DNA of 15,052 nucleotides from Coriobacteriia bacterium (GTDB lineage Bacteria > Actinomycetota > Coriobacteriia > Coriobacteriales > Atopobiaceae). The position numbers and the translations under genes are program-made. Location: contig QAKZ01000093.1 of NCBI GenBank assembly GCA_003150175.1, positions 1 through 15,052 of the forward strand. The letters are read 5' to 3'. Shown piece after piece: positions 7,237 through 14,483 of the stretch. The first letter of the stretch is position 1. Each line of letters begins with the position of its first letter. The notes beneath the pieces were generated by a model. That model saw only the letters and a list, made by a program, of their open reading frames with translations, was not told the DNA's origin and ran no database searches.

Positions 7237-7592
7237 TATTCGCCCTCCCCGTCTGCCAACGAGAAGAGCACAACGCCGGTAAGCACGATAGCGGAGCCGA
7301 GCAGCTTCATCGGCGTCACCGCCTCATGGAACAGCAACGCGCCCCAAATGATGCCCCAAACAATAGTAACGGCTTTATTCGCATACGCCGAAGTGAGCGG
7401 CATGCGCTTGATTATCTGTTGCCATCCAATGGCGTAGACGCCCAAGACCGCAATCATTCCGCCGTAGCAAAGAATGAACAGCCAGCTCAAAAAAGCAAAA
7501 CCAGACGCAAGCTTGCCGCAAATGCTGCACAGAGAGTAGATCGCGAGCAGCAAGTGAAGGCCCAGAAGCGTCTTTGCATTCCCATGAGCCAC
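7236..7592 (-). CDS. SMR-type four-helix membrane protein, first of a pair (ArnE-like)
   Basis: A 118-residue protein with four predicted membrane helices. Its second half, AYANKAVTIVWGIIWGALLF followed by HEAVTP, is the typical SMR/EamA helix 3 region. Like its partner it lacks an acidic residue in helix 1, arguing against an EmrE-like drug antiporter. Translation starts with GTG overlapping the last base of the glycosyltransferase stop (TAGTG); the closest purine-rich site, AAGGTG, lies within the end of the glycosyltransferase gene. Together with 6883-7236 it forms a paired SMR unit. Such pairs next to a GtrB/ArnC-like enzyme are known to move polyprenyl-phosphate sugars (ArnE/ArnF with undecaprenyl-phosphate-aminoarabinose). 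The role here is inferred from family and context. Confidence 0.8.
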   Translation of the reverse strand: MAHGNAKTLLGLHLLLAIYSLCSICGKLASGFAFLSWLFILCYGGMIAVLGVYAIGWQQIIKRMPLTSAYANKAVTIVWGIIWGALLFHEAVTPMKLLGSAIVLTGVVLFSLADGEGE

Positions 7593-8518
7593 TACAGGTT
7601 CACCTTATCCCGAACGATAAACTGGGGTGTTCCGTTAACGGCTAGCACCAAATCCCCAACATACTCGCCGATGATTCCAAGGACCATTAGCACAAGGCCA
7701 AAGAAAAAGACCATTAAGGAGATCGTAGAAGCCCAGCCCATCATCATAGTGGGGTCCATAAGCTTGCGAACCACAGTTACGATCGCCATAACAAAGCCAA
7801 TGAGCGCCGAAGCAACACCGATAACCGAAGCGATACGCAGGGGAATAACCGAGAAATTGAAATAAGCCATCCACTGTTTGATGAGCTTTTTGAGCGTATA
7901 TCCCGACTGACCATACTCACGCTCGTGATGCTCGATGGTAACGTTGCCGATATTGTGGGTCACACGATAAAAAATGCCATCGACGTAGGGGCTGTAATTT
8001 TTGTATTTGATAACCTCATCACGAACCTGACGGGTAATACACCAGAAGTTGGAAGACTGGATGTTTTTGGGACGTCCAAGCAGGATTCGGCTTGTTTTCT
8101 TATTGAGCCAACTCGTGAAGTTCTTTATAGATCCGTTCGTACTCTGGCGATAAATGCCGTATACAAGGTCGAAGCCCTCCCCCATCTTATGCAGAATCGT
8201 AGGAATCTGGGAGGGATGCGTCTGCATGTCGTCGTCCATGCCGAGCACGTAGTCACCGTTCGTGTAGTTCATGGCACACATAAGGCCGTTATGCTGGCCG
8301 AAATTGCGCATGAGGCTAACGCCGTGGACATTCTTATACAGCGAACCCAGACGACAAATCTCCCCGAACGTTCCATCGGATGAGTTATCGTTCACAAGGA
8401 CGAACTCGCAATCAAACTCGGGTATTTTGGCGAACTCGGCCATGGTTAGTTCAACTACCTCGGCAATCGAGTGCTCTGAGTTATAGCAAGGAATTACGAC
8501 AGAGACGAGCTTGGACAT
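7592..8518 (-). CDS. Polyprenyl-phosphate glycosyltransferase, GT2 family (GtrB/ArnC-like)
   Basis: A 308-residue membrane-anchored glycosyltransferase that should load a sugar from a nucleotide donor onto undecaprenyl phosphate at the inner face of the membrane. The GT-A domain shows VSVVIPCYNSE (5-15), VLVNDNSSDGT (40-50), the metal-binding MDDDMQTHP (D95-D97), and FWCITRQVRDEV. Two membrane helices follow (about 226-250 and 263-287), then the tail GEYVGDLVLAVNGTPQFIV. Length and layout match the family. It is immediately followed by two overlapping SMR genes, a known functional trio in sugar-lipid flipping, but no membrane GT-C transferase that would use the product is in the window. An AGGAG lies about 11 bases before the ATG. 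The sugar cannot be assigned. Confidence 0.9.
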   Translation of the reverse strand: MSKLVSVVIPCYNSEHSIAEVVELTMAEFAKIPEFDCEFVLVNDNSSDGTFGEICRLGSLYKNVHGVSLMRNFGQHNGLMCAMNYTNGDYVLGMDDDMQTHPSQIPTILHKMGEGFDLVYGIYRQSTNGSIKNFTSWLNKKTSRILLGRPKNIQSSNFWCITRQVRDEVIKYKNYSPYVDGIFYRVTHNIGNVTIEHHEREYGQSGYTLKKLIKQWMAYFNFSVIPLRIASVIGVASALIGFVMAIVTVVRKLMDPTMMMGWASTISLMVFFFGLVLMVLGIIGEYVGDLVLAVNGTPQFIVRDKVNL

Positions 8519-8538
8519 AAGGATCTTACTCCTGGTGG

Positions 8539-9504
8539 CTAGCGGGCGGTCGAGCGGAGGTAATCATAGAAGAGCGGCGTGCCGCCCGTATGAAGGAAAA
8601 GAATGTTCTGATGTCTTGCGTTATCATCCTTAAGACAGTCAATTGCGCCGCGCAGCGCCTTTCCCGTATACGTCGGATCGAGCGGAAGCGCATTTTCAAG
8701 CAGCATATCCTCAATAAAATCGTCGACCCGGGGATCTCGAGAGCCATAACCACCGCAGTTGTAATTGCACCGCAAATCGAGTGCGTCCTCGAATTCAGCC
8801 GGCGCAGAAATTCCCCTCTTAGTATACCAACCGGTAACGGTATCCCGCAGGATGCCCATGGCCCGCTCCGGCGTTCTAGACGAAATGGAGATGCCCGTGA
8901 TCTTCCGCTTATCTCCTTCTGCAAGGGAGCCGCAAATTAATCCGCCAAGGGTGCAACCGGTACCGTAGGGCACCATCAAGCGGTCGAAGGAGAAGCTGAG
9001 CTCGCGCTCCTGAGCACAGATCTCCCGATATGCCTTCGCATAGGCATTTGCCGCCGTTCCTTCATTGCCAGAGCCCGTACGGTCACCGTAGATATAGTAC
9101 GGATTAAGACCACGGGCACGGAGAAGCGCAAAAGCCCTGTCGACCGCCGCGGCAATCCCGTCTTTCTCGCAAACAAGGACCTCAACTCCGAGCCGACGCA
9201 CGATGTCCTCGTTGAAAGAAGGCTCGGCATCTTCAGCGTTTTCACTCGTAGCAACCATAAGACAGGGTACATTGTCACGGCGGCACATAAATGAGAGCAC
9301 ACGGCAAAGGTTGCTTCGCAAATCCCCGTACATGATAAGGGCATTGCAGCCGCGTGCATTCATATCGTCCATAAACTCAGCGGCGATACGAACCTTGTTC
9401 CCTCCGAAAGCATACGGAATCAGATCGTCTCGCTTGACGTACAGGCGGCAATCAAGCTCCGCTATCTCCGGACAGACAACCTCTTGGATGGGCGATTGCA
9501 TCAT
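8539..9504 (-). CDS. PLP-dependent enzyme, ACC deaminase/D-cysteine desulfhydrase family
   Basis: A 321-residue fold-type II PLP enzyme. Visible are RLYVKRDDLIPYAFGGNKVR with the likely Schiff-base lysine K37, a phosphate-binding loop GTGCTLGGL (181-189), DPTYTGKA (277-284) and LHTGGTPLF (305-313), all typical of the ACC deaminase/D-cysteine desulfhydrase family. The motif after the lysine reads DLRSNLCR (61-68) where the family usually has GxQSNHxR, so substrate use may differ. It lies between the muramidase (2 bases after its stop) and the glycosyltransferase, so translation is probably coupled; I see no strong Shine-Dalgarno, and either of two adjacent ATG codons (9504 or 9501) may be used. 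Such an enzyme is not a standard polysaccharide gene. It could make or remove an amino acid used in decoration, but this is a guess. Confidence 0.8.
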   Translation of the reverse strand: MMQSPIQEVVCPEIAELDCRLYVKRDDLIPYAFGGNKVRIAAEFMDDMNARGCNALIMYGDLRSNLCRVLSFMCRRDNVPCLMVATSENAEDAEPSFNEDIVRRLGVEVLVCEKDGIAAAVDRAFALLRARGLNPYYIYGDRTGSGNEGTAANAYAKAYREICAQERELSFSFDRLMVPYGTGCTLGGLICGSLAEGDKRKITGISISSRTPERAMGILRDTVTGWYTKRGISAPAEFEDALDLRCNYNCGGYGSRDPRVDDFIEDMLLENALPLDPTYTGKALRGAIDCLKDDNARHQNILFLHTGGTPLFYDYLRSTAR

Positions 9505-9506
9505 AT

Positions 9507-12356
9507 CTAGTTCACCGCTTTGAACATAAAGTTCTGAGCAGCAGTGCCGTTGAGAGCATAGACCTGGATATTAGAGCCGCTGACAGCCTGTCCCGCGCTG
9601 ACATCGAGGGCTAGCTTTGGATTGGATGCCGAGCGAAGCGTAATGCTCCCGTCTGCATTACTGATAGGAATCCACCTTTGAGCAGTGGTGCCGTTTGACG
9701 CATACTGCCAGACATTGGTCCCACTTGCGGTGCCACCGCAATAGATGTCCAACGCCTTATTCGACTTGACGTTCACAAGCATCAACGTGCCGTCTGCGTT
9801 ATTCGTCACTTTCCATTGTTGGGCAACAGTGTTGTTCACATCGTAAAGCCACACGTTCGCACCGTTACTCATCGAACCCCATTGAACGTCAAGCGCCGTA
9901 TTCCGGTTCTTTGCGCTCAGGATAACGTACGTGCCATCAGGCACAGGCCTGGCGGCTTCCTCGAGAACATACTTCTGCGCCGCAGTGCCATTCGAGGCAT
10001 AGAGCTGGACGTTCGTCTGGTTCGCGGTTTGTCCCGCCGATAGGTCCAGGGAGAAGTCCGGATTCGCTGCGGAGACAATTGAAACGGAGCCGTCGTCCGC
10101 TTTCTGCGCAATCCATTTCTGGGCTTTAGTTCCGTTGGGGGAATAAAGCTGGACGTTCGCACCGTTGTTGGCGACGCCGCCCGAGACGTCAAGCGCCAGG
10201 CCGGAGTTCTCGTTAATGAAGGTAAGGTAGCCGTCGGCGTCTTCCGAGACCGCCCATTGCTGGGCTGCGGTGTTGTTCTTCTGGTATAGCCAGACGTTCG
10301 TACCGCAAGAGAGCCCGGCACCAGCAGCATCGAGGACCTTGGAGGCATCCTTTGCGCTCTTCACGTAGTAAGACCCCGGCGAAACCGTGCCCTTATGGTC
10401 CTTGGCAGCCTGAGAAGCACGCTCAGAGGTTGAGAGCGACCGAGTAAGCTTCCACCTCTGAGCGGCTGTTCCGTTGGCGGAGTAGATCTGCAGGGGCGTT
10501 CCCGAAGCGATTACCCCGGAGCGAACGTCCAACGCCTTCCCTGACTTGAAGCTCACAAGCGAGACGCCCTTATTGCCATAGCTCCGCACACACCAGCGTT
10601 GAGCAGCGGTCCCGTTGTCCTGGTATTGATCGACTTTGGCTGAATCCGAAACGCTGCCGCTCCAGACGTCAAGCATCTTTCCAGACTTAACGTTTTGAAT
10701 CGAATAGACGCCGTTGCTCGTACGTTTGAACACAAAGAGCTGCGCATCGGTGCCGTTCTTTGCGTAAAGCTGGGCCGCGGCTCCATCATCGAGAGAGCCG
10801 CCGGTGACGTCAAGTCCAAACCCGTCGTTGTCCGCAAGGGTCACAGACACCGGAAGCCCCTCGATAATGCCGCTCTCGTCGGTAGAGGCGAGCATGAACT
10901 TCTGAGCATCGGTGCCGTTTGGAGTGTAGAGTGTGATTGCAGTGCCGTTGGCGCTTGACCCACCGTTGATGTCAAGGACCCAATTGCCAAGCGCGGACTG
11001 CAGGTAATATCCCGAACCAGAGTCACGAATGAACCAGCGCTGAGCAGTACTGCCGTTCTCGTCCCACAGCTGAACTTTGGCTGAATTGGCTGCCTGCCCG
11101 CCGGAAACATCGAGCACGCGACCCGACGCCGCGTTTTTAATTACATAGCTGCCGTCTGATTGACGGGCAAATACGAACTTCTGAGCCGCAACGCCATCTC
11201 CCCGGTAGAGCTGGGTCACGGTGCCGCTCGTTGTACCGCCCCCACGCAGATCGACGCCAGAGGCCGGGGCCATCGTCGAGTTGATATAGTACTCGCCGTC
11301 AGAAATGGTCACTTTATTTAGATTTGCTACATTGAAGCCACCAGCACTAAAGCCTGTGAAGGCGCTCAGGTCGACATCGCCGTTAATGCCATTTACGCTG
11401 CCGGAGCTTGTGTACTGCCAGCCGTAATCCCCGCTGTATTTATCATTAGTAATATTGAGACTCGACCCATATTCGGCAATCCATGAAGTCTTTGACCAGA
11501 TGTAGTCCGACTTAAGCCGATTCTGCATGTAAGAGCGGTAGGAGTACACTTGGACGTTCTTGTATCCTCGGGCAGCCATCGTATCGATATACGTGCGGAT
11601 AATCGGCTCGTATTGAGCGGGCGTCGTCGGGGTCGCATGAGCAGACCATTCAAAAGCCTCGATGTCATAGAAAATAGGCAGCGAGAGATCCTTGCAGCCG
11701 TACTTGTCAAGCAAGTCAGCCGTACCGTTCGCCTCCTGGCGGGCAAAGTCCGCATCATAGGCATAACTGTACAGATACACGCCGTAAGGCATGCCCACGC
11801 TGCGGACGCCCGCGAGGTTCTGGGCAAAACGGGTGTCCTCGACGCCCTCTCCGTAGCCAATTCTCAAAACTGCGCCATCAACGTCGCTGTTCTTTACCTT
11901 TGCCCAGTCAATAGTGCTGTTCCAGAAGGAAACGTCAATGACCTTCTTGCCATTGGCGCACCACAGGTTGCCGTAACCGTTATAGAAGTTATTTCCGCTC
12001 CAGCCTGTGCCGTAAGTGCTCATCAGCATAACGGCGTCCTCGCCAGCCATGTTTTGGGGGCTCCACATGTGGCGCGGGTTGGGAGGCGTTTCGCTATCGG
12101 AATCGCCAGCGGCTGGCTGGGCATCTGACTCTACGTCAAAATCGCCATCAGCCTCCATTTGGCCATCGATAGCGTGGCGGTCTTCGTCTTCTGACTCGCC
12201 AAGGTCCTCACCCTCAACCGGGCGGGCAGCGACGCCATCATCGTCCCAAGACTCGGTCTCGTCTTTTGCAAACGCGGTCGGAGCAAGCGCCGAAGTAGCA
12301 AGAAGGACGCAAAGCGTCAGGACAAGAAATGACTTAAGTGTATTTCTTCTACCCAT
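9507..12356 (-). CDS. Secreted GH25 muramidase with twelve ricin-type lectin repeats
   Basis: A 949-residue exported protein. Residues 1-30 form a signal peptide ending TAFA before KDE. Residues 31-97 are an acidic, low-complexity linker. The GH25 lysozyme domain spans about 138-336, with VIDVSFW (D141), RIGYGEG, FYDIEAFEW (D231, E233, the usual acid pair), and YGWQYTSSGSVNGINGDVDL. From about 350 to the end there are twelve repeats of about 47 residues, each ending NGT-AQ-x-W or a variant. The QxW glutamines are near 392, 439, 485, 539, 586, 633, 699, 746, 794, 846, 893 and 941. Wider gaps after every third repeat show four beta-trefoil lectin domains. It should cut peptidoglycan while held to a glycan. 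There is no LPXTG motif or lipobox. An AGAGG precedes the ATG; the lipoprotein gene is 11 bases upstream. Confidence 0.93.
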   Translation of the reverse strand: MGRRNTLKSFLVLTLCVLLATSALAPTAFAKDETESWDDDGVAARPVEGEDLGESEDEDRHAIDGQMEADGDFDVESDAQPAAGDSDSETPPNPRHMWSPQNMAGEDAVMLMSTYGTGWSGNNFYNGYGNLWCANGKKVIDVSFWNSTIDWAKVKNSDVDGAVLRIGYGEGVEDTRFAQNLAGVRSVGMPYGVYLYSYAYDADFARQEANGTADLLDKYGCKDLSLPIFYDIEAFEWSAHATPTTPAQYEPIIRTYIDTMAARGYKNVQVYSYRSYMQNRLKSDYIWSKTSWIAEYGSSLNITNDKYSGDYGWQYTSSGSVNGINGDVDLSAFTGFSAGGFNVANLNKVTISDGEYYINSTMAPASGVDLRGGGTTSGTVTQLYRGDGVAAQKFVFARQSDGSYVIKNAASGRVLDVSGGQAANSAKVQLWDENGSTAQRWFIRDSGSGYYLQSALGNWVLDINGGSSANGTAITLYTPNGTDAQKFMLASTDESGIIEGLPVSVTLADNDGFGLDVTGGSLDDGAAAQLYAKNGTDAQLFVFKRTSNGVYSIQNVKSGKMLDVWSGSVSDSAKVDQYQDNGTAAQRWCVRSYGNKGVSLVSFKSGKALDVRSGVIASGTPLQIYSANGTAAQRWKLTRSLSTSERASQAAKDHKGTVSPGSYYVKSAKDASKVLDAAGAGLSCGTNVWLYQKNNTAAQQWAVSEDADGYLTFINENSGLALDVSGGVANNGANVQLYSPNGTKAQKWIAQKADDGSVSIVSAANPDFSLDLSAGQTANQTNVQLYASNGTAAQKYVLEEAARPVPDGTYVILSAKNRNTALDVQWGSMSNGANVWLYDVNNTVAQQWKVTNNADGTLMLVNVKSNKALDIYCGGTASGTNVWQYASNGTTAQRWIPISNADGSITLRSASNPKLALDVSAGQAVSGSNIQVYALNGTAAQNFMFKAVN

Positions 12357-12367
12357 CGGTGACCTCT

Positions 12368-13477
12368 CTATTTAAGGATAAAAGATGACTCAGAGGCAAA
12401 GGGCGTGGGGTCAATCGCACCCTGGACGTGCTGCGTCATCGTAACCATGTCGATAACATCCATAGCCCGCTGCGGCCCGCGATAGACATCCACAGAGATA
12501 TCGTTCACGTCGGCGTCCTCAGCAACGGAAACCTTTTCGTAGGCTATTGAAGTTCTCACCACCCGGACGTCTGAAGAACCCTCGAACTTGAGATTCTCCT
12601 CAACATCGATGAGCAGGCCATTTTCGTCATAAGTGAAATCAGCAGCGTCGTAATTCCCCATCTCTTCTCCAGCGGCTGCCACAAGAAGGTTCCCGTCATC
12701 ACCGTACTTGTACGTGATTGGAACCATTCCTTGCGCACTGTCGTAAGAGACGGAAATGAGTTTCCCGTTCTCATAGGAATAGATGACGGAGCCGGCATCG
12801 CTCATACTCCCGTCGAAGTTTGTATAAGTGGTATGCGCCGAAATCACGTTGCCGTCTACGTCGTAGGTATACTCGGTAAGTGTGGAGGAGGGAGCAACGG
12901 TCGTGGTCTTTTCGGAAATCAAACGGCCCTGGTCGTCATAGGAGTACTCACTGTCGTACGGGCCATCTTGATTGTTGCAAGACTTGCGGGCCAAGCGACC
13001 CTGTTCATCGTACTCGTAGTTGATCTCATAGGTAGAAACAGTATCGTGGACCTCTTTGACGAGGCGCCCAGAGGCGTCATACGTATAAGTCACGTTATCG
13101 TCGTCGCGCCCCTGGCGCTTGACGATAGAGGACACAACGCGGCCGCTTTCGTCCACCTGATACTCGCAGTTTCCGGTTGTCGGTCCACTAAGCTCGACAC
13201 TAACGATATTGCCCGACTCGTCGCGCTTGAACGAATAGGTGGACTCTCCAGTCTTTTGGCCCCCGGTCTCATATGAGACGACAACAGAGGAAACACGGAA
13301 AGAAGAGGCTGCGGGTACTGAAGACGAGTCGGGCGCAGGATCGGACGAGGGACCTCCCGTAGGCCCCGCCTGCGAGCAGGCGGCGAGAGCACATGAAACG
13401 CCGACCGCCGCAGCAGTGGTGGTTGTCCTCTTGAACATCGATCGAATCGCACTGATCAGCGATTTTTTCTTTTCCAT
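12368..13477 (-). CDS. YD-repeat lipoprotein
   Basis: A 369-residue predicted lipoprotein. The start MEKKK follows GGGAG and gives a proper signal sequence; a longer frame to 13588 would overlap rfbA. The signal region ends in a lipobox SCALAAC with the lipidated cysteine at C34, then a Ser/Pro/Gly-rich linker to about 58. Nine YD-type units (form YTYDASGRLV) start near residues 81, 106, 131, 154, 178, 203, 233, 256 and 281. This is the repeat seen in RHS/YD proteins and often linked to carbohydrate or ligand binding, but there is no RHS core or toxin end. The last 60 residues carry no motif I know. It stands 11 bases before the muramidase gene, so the two are probably made together at the cell surface. 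Function is unknown. Confidence 0.85.
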   Translation of the reverse strand: MEKKKSLISAIRSMFKRTTTTAAAVGVSCALAACSQAGPTGGPSSDPAPDSSSVPAASSFRVSSVVVSYETGGQKTGESTYSFKRDESGNIVSVELSGPTTGNCEYQVDESGRVVSSIVKRQGRDDDNVTYTYDASGRLVKEVHDTVSTYEINYEYDEQGRLARKSCNNQDGPYDSEYSYDDQGRLISEKTTTVAPSSTLTEYTYDVDGNVISAHTTYTNFDGSMSDAGSVIYSYENGKLISVSYDSAQGMVPITYKYGDDGNLLVAAAGEEMGNYDAADFTYDENGLLIDVEENLKFEGSSDVRVVRTSIAYEKVSVAEDADVNDISVDVYRGPQRAMDVIDMVTMTQHVQGAIDPTPFASESSFILK

Positions 13478-13577
13478 GGCTACTCCCAAAGCCGTCGTCC
13501 CAGTGTCAGCGAGCAGAAAAGGCCGTTCCACAAGACACCGTCTAAAAAATGAATACACCCCGGTAAAGCAACGATGA

Positions 13578-14483
13578 CTACAGCTCATCCTTAATACTTG
13601 GAACTATTCCGCCCTCCGCTACGATACGAAGGTGCTTGCCGTAGTCGGACTTGCCGTAGCGCTCGGCGCAGGCGAGCAGGGTCTCGCGGTCGACCCAGCC
13701 GTTCTCGTAGGCGATCTCCTCCGGGACGCTCACGGGGAGGTCCTGGGCGCGCTCGACCGTGCGGACGAACTCGGAGGCCTCGAAGAGCGACTCCATCGTG
13801 CCGGTGTCGAGCCAGGCGTAGCCGCGGCCGAGGGTCTCGACCGAGAGCTCGCCGCTCTCGAGGTACATGCGGTTGAGGTCGGTGATCTCGTACTCGCCGC
13901 GCGCGGAGGGGGTAACCTTTGCCGCGCGCCCGCAGACGTCGCCCGGGTAGAAGTACAGGCCGGTGACGGCGTAGTTGGACTTCGGGCAGGCGGGCTTCTC
14001 CTCGATGGAGACGGCGTTGTAGCCCTCGTCGAACTCCACGACGCCGAAGCGCTCGGGGTCGTCGACGCGGTAGCCGAAGACCGTCGCGCCCTCGCCCGCC
14101 TCGGCGCGCGCGACGGCGCGGCGCAGGCGGCGCGACAAGCCGTTGCCGTAGAAGATGTTGTCCCCCAGGACGAGCGCGCAGGGCTCGCCGCCGGCGAACC
14201 CTGCGCCGATGACGAAGGCCTGGGCGAGGCCGTTGGGGACGGGCTGCTCGGCGTAGGCGAGGCTCACGCCGTAGTCGGAGCCGTCGCCCAGCAGGCGCTG
14301 GAAGTTGGGCAGGTCCTGCGGGGTGGAGATGACCAGGATGTCGCGGATGCCCGCCAGCATGAGGGTGGAGAGCGGGTAGTAGATCATCGGCTTGTCGTAG
14401 ACGGGCAGCAGCTGCTTGCTCGTGACGCTCGTGAGCGGGTAAAGGCGAGTGCCGGAGCCGCCGGCGAGGATGATGCCTTTCAT
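13578..14483 (-). CDS. rfbA: Glucose-1-phosphate thymidylyltransferase
   Basis: A 301-residue enzyme making dTDP-glucose from dTTP and glucose-1-phosphate, first step of dTDP-rhamnose and related deoxysugars. It shows [13 protein letters not shown] (6-18), [18 protein letters not shown] (22-39), the metal aspartate in LGDNIFYG (D108), EEKP and a normal C-terminus. The ATG at 14483 follows AGGAAGGAC. It is very GC-rich, while the last 40 or so bases and the 100 bases after the stop are visibly less so, hinting at a recombination junction. Its first 347 bases and 103 bases of leader are repeated in inverted orientation at 14603-15052. It pairs functionally with the rfbB fragment at the far left, so this locus may be bounded by dTDP-sugar genes. 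Confidence 0.95.
   Translation of the reverse strand: MKGIILAGGSGTRLYPLTSVTSKQLLPVYDKPMIYYPLSTLMLAGIRDILVISTPQDLPNFQRLLGDGSDYGVSLAYAEQPVPNGLAQAFVIGAGFAGGEPCALVLGDNIFYGNGLSRRLRRAVARAEAGEGATVFGYRVDDPERFGVVEFDEGYNAVSIEEKPACPKSNYAVTGLYFYPGDVCGRAAKVTPSARGEYEITDLNRMYLESGELSVETLGRGYAWLDTGTMESLFEASEFVRTVERAQDLPVSVPEEIAYENGWVDRETLLACAERYGKSDYGKHLRIVAEGGIVPSIKDEL

Noticed and set aside
6883..7592. Multidrug efflux pair of the SMR type
   Set aside because: No glutamate in the first helix of either protein and direct coupling to a GtrB/ArnC-like glycosyltransferase; sugar-lipid flipping is more likely.
9507..12356. Phage endolysin or choline-binding protein
   Set aside because: It has a normal signal peptide and QxW ricin-type repeats rather than choline-binding repeats, and no holin or phage gene is near.
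12368..13477. RHS/YD polymorphic toxin
   Set aside because: Only nine short YD units, a lipoprotein signal and no RHS core, autoprotease site or toxin end; no immunity gene next to it.
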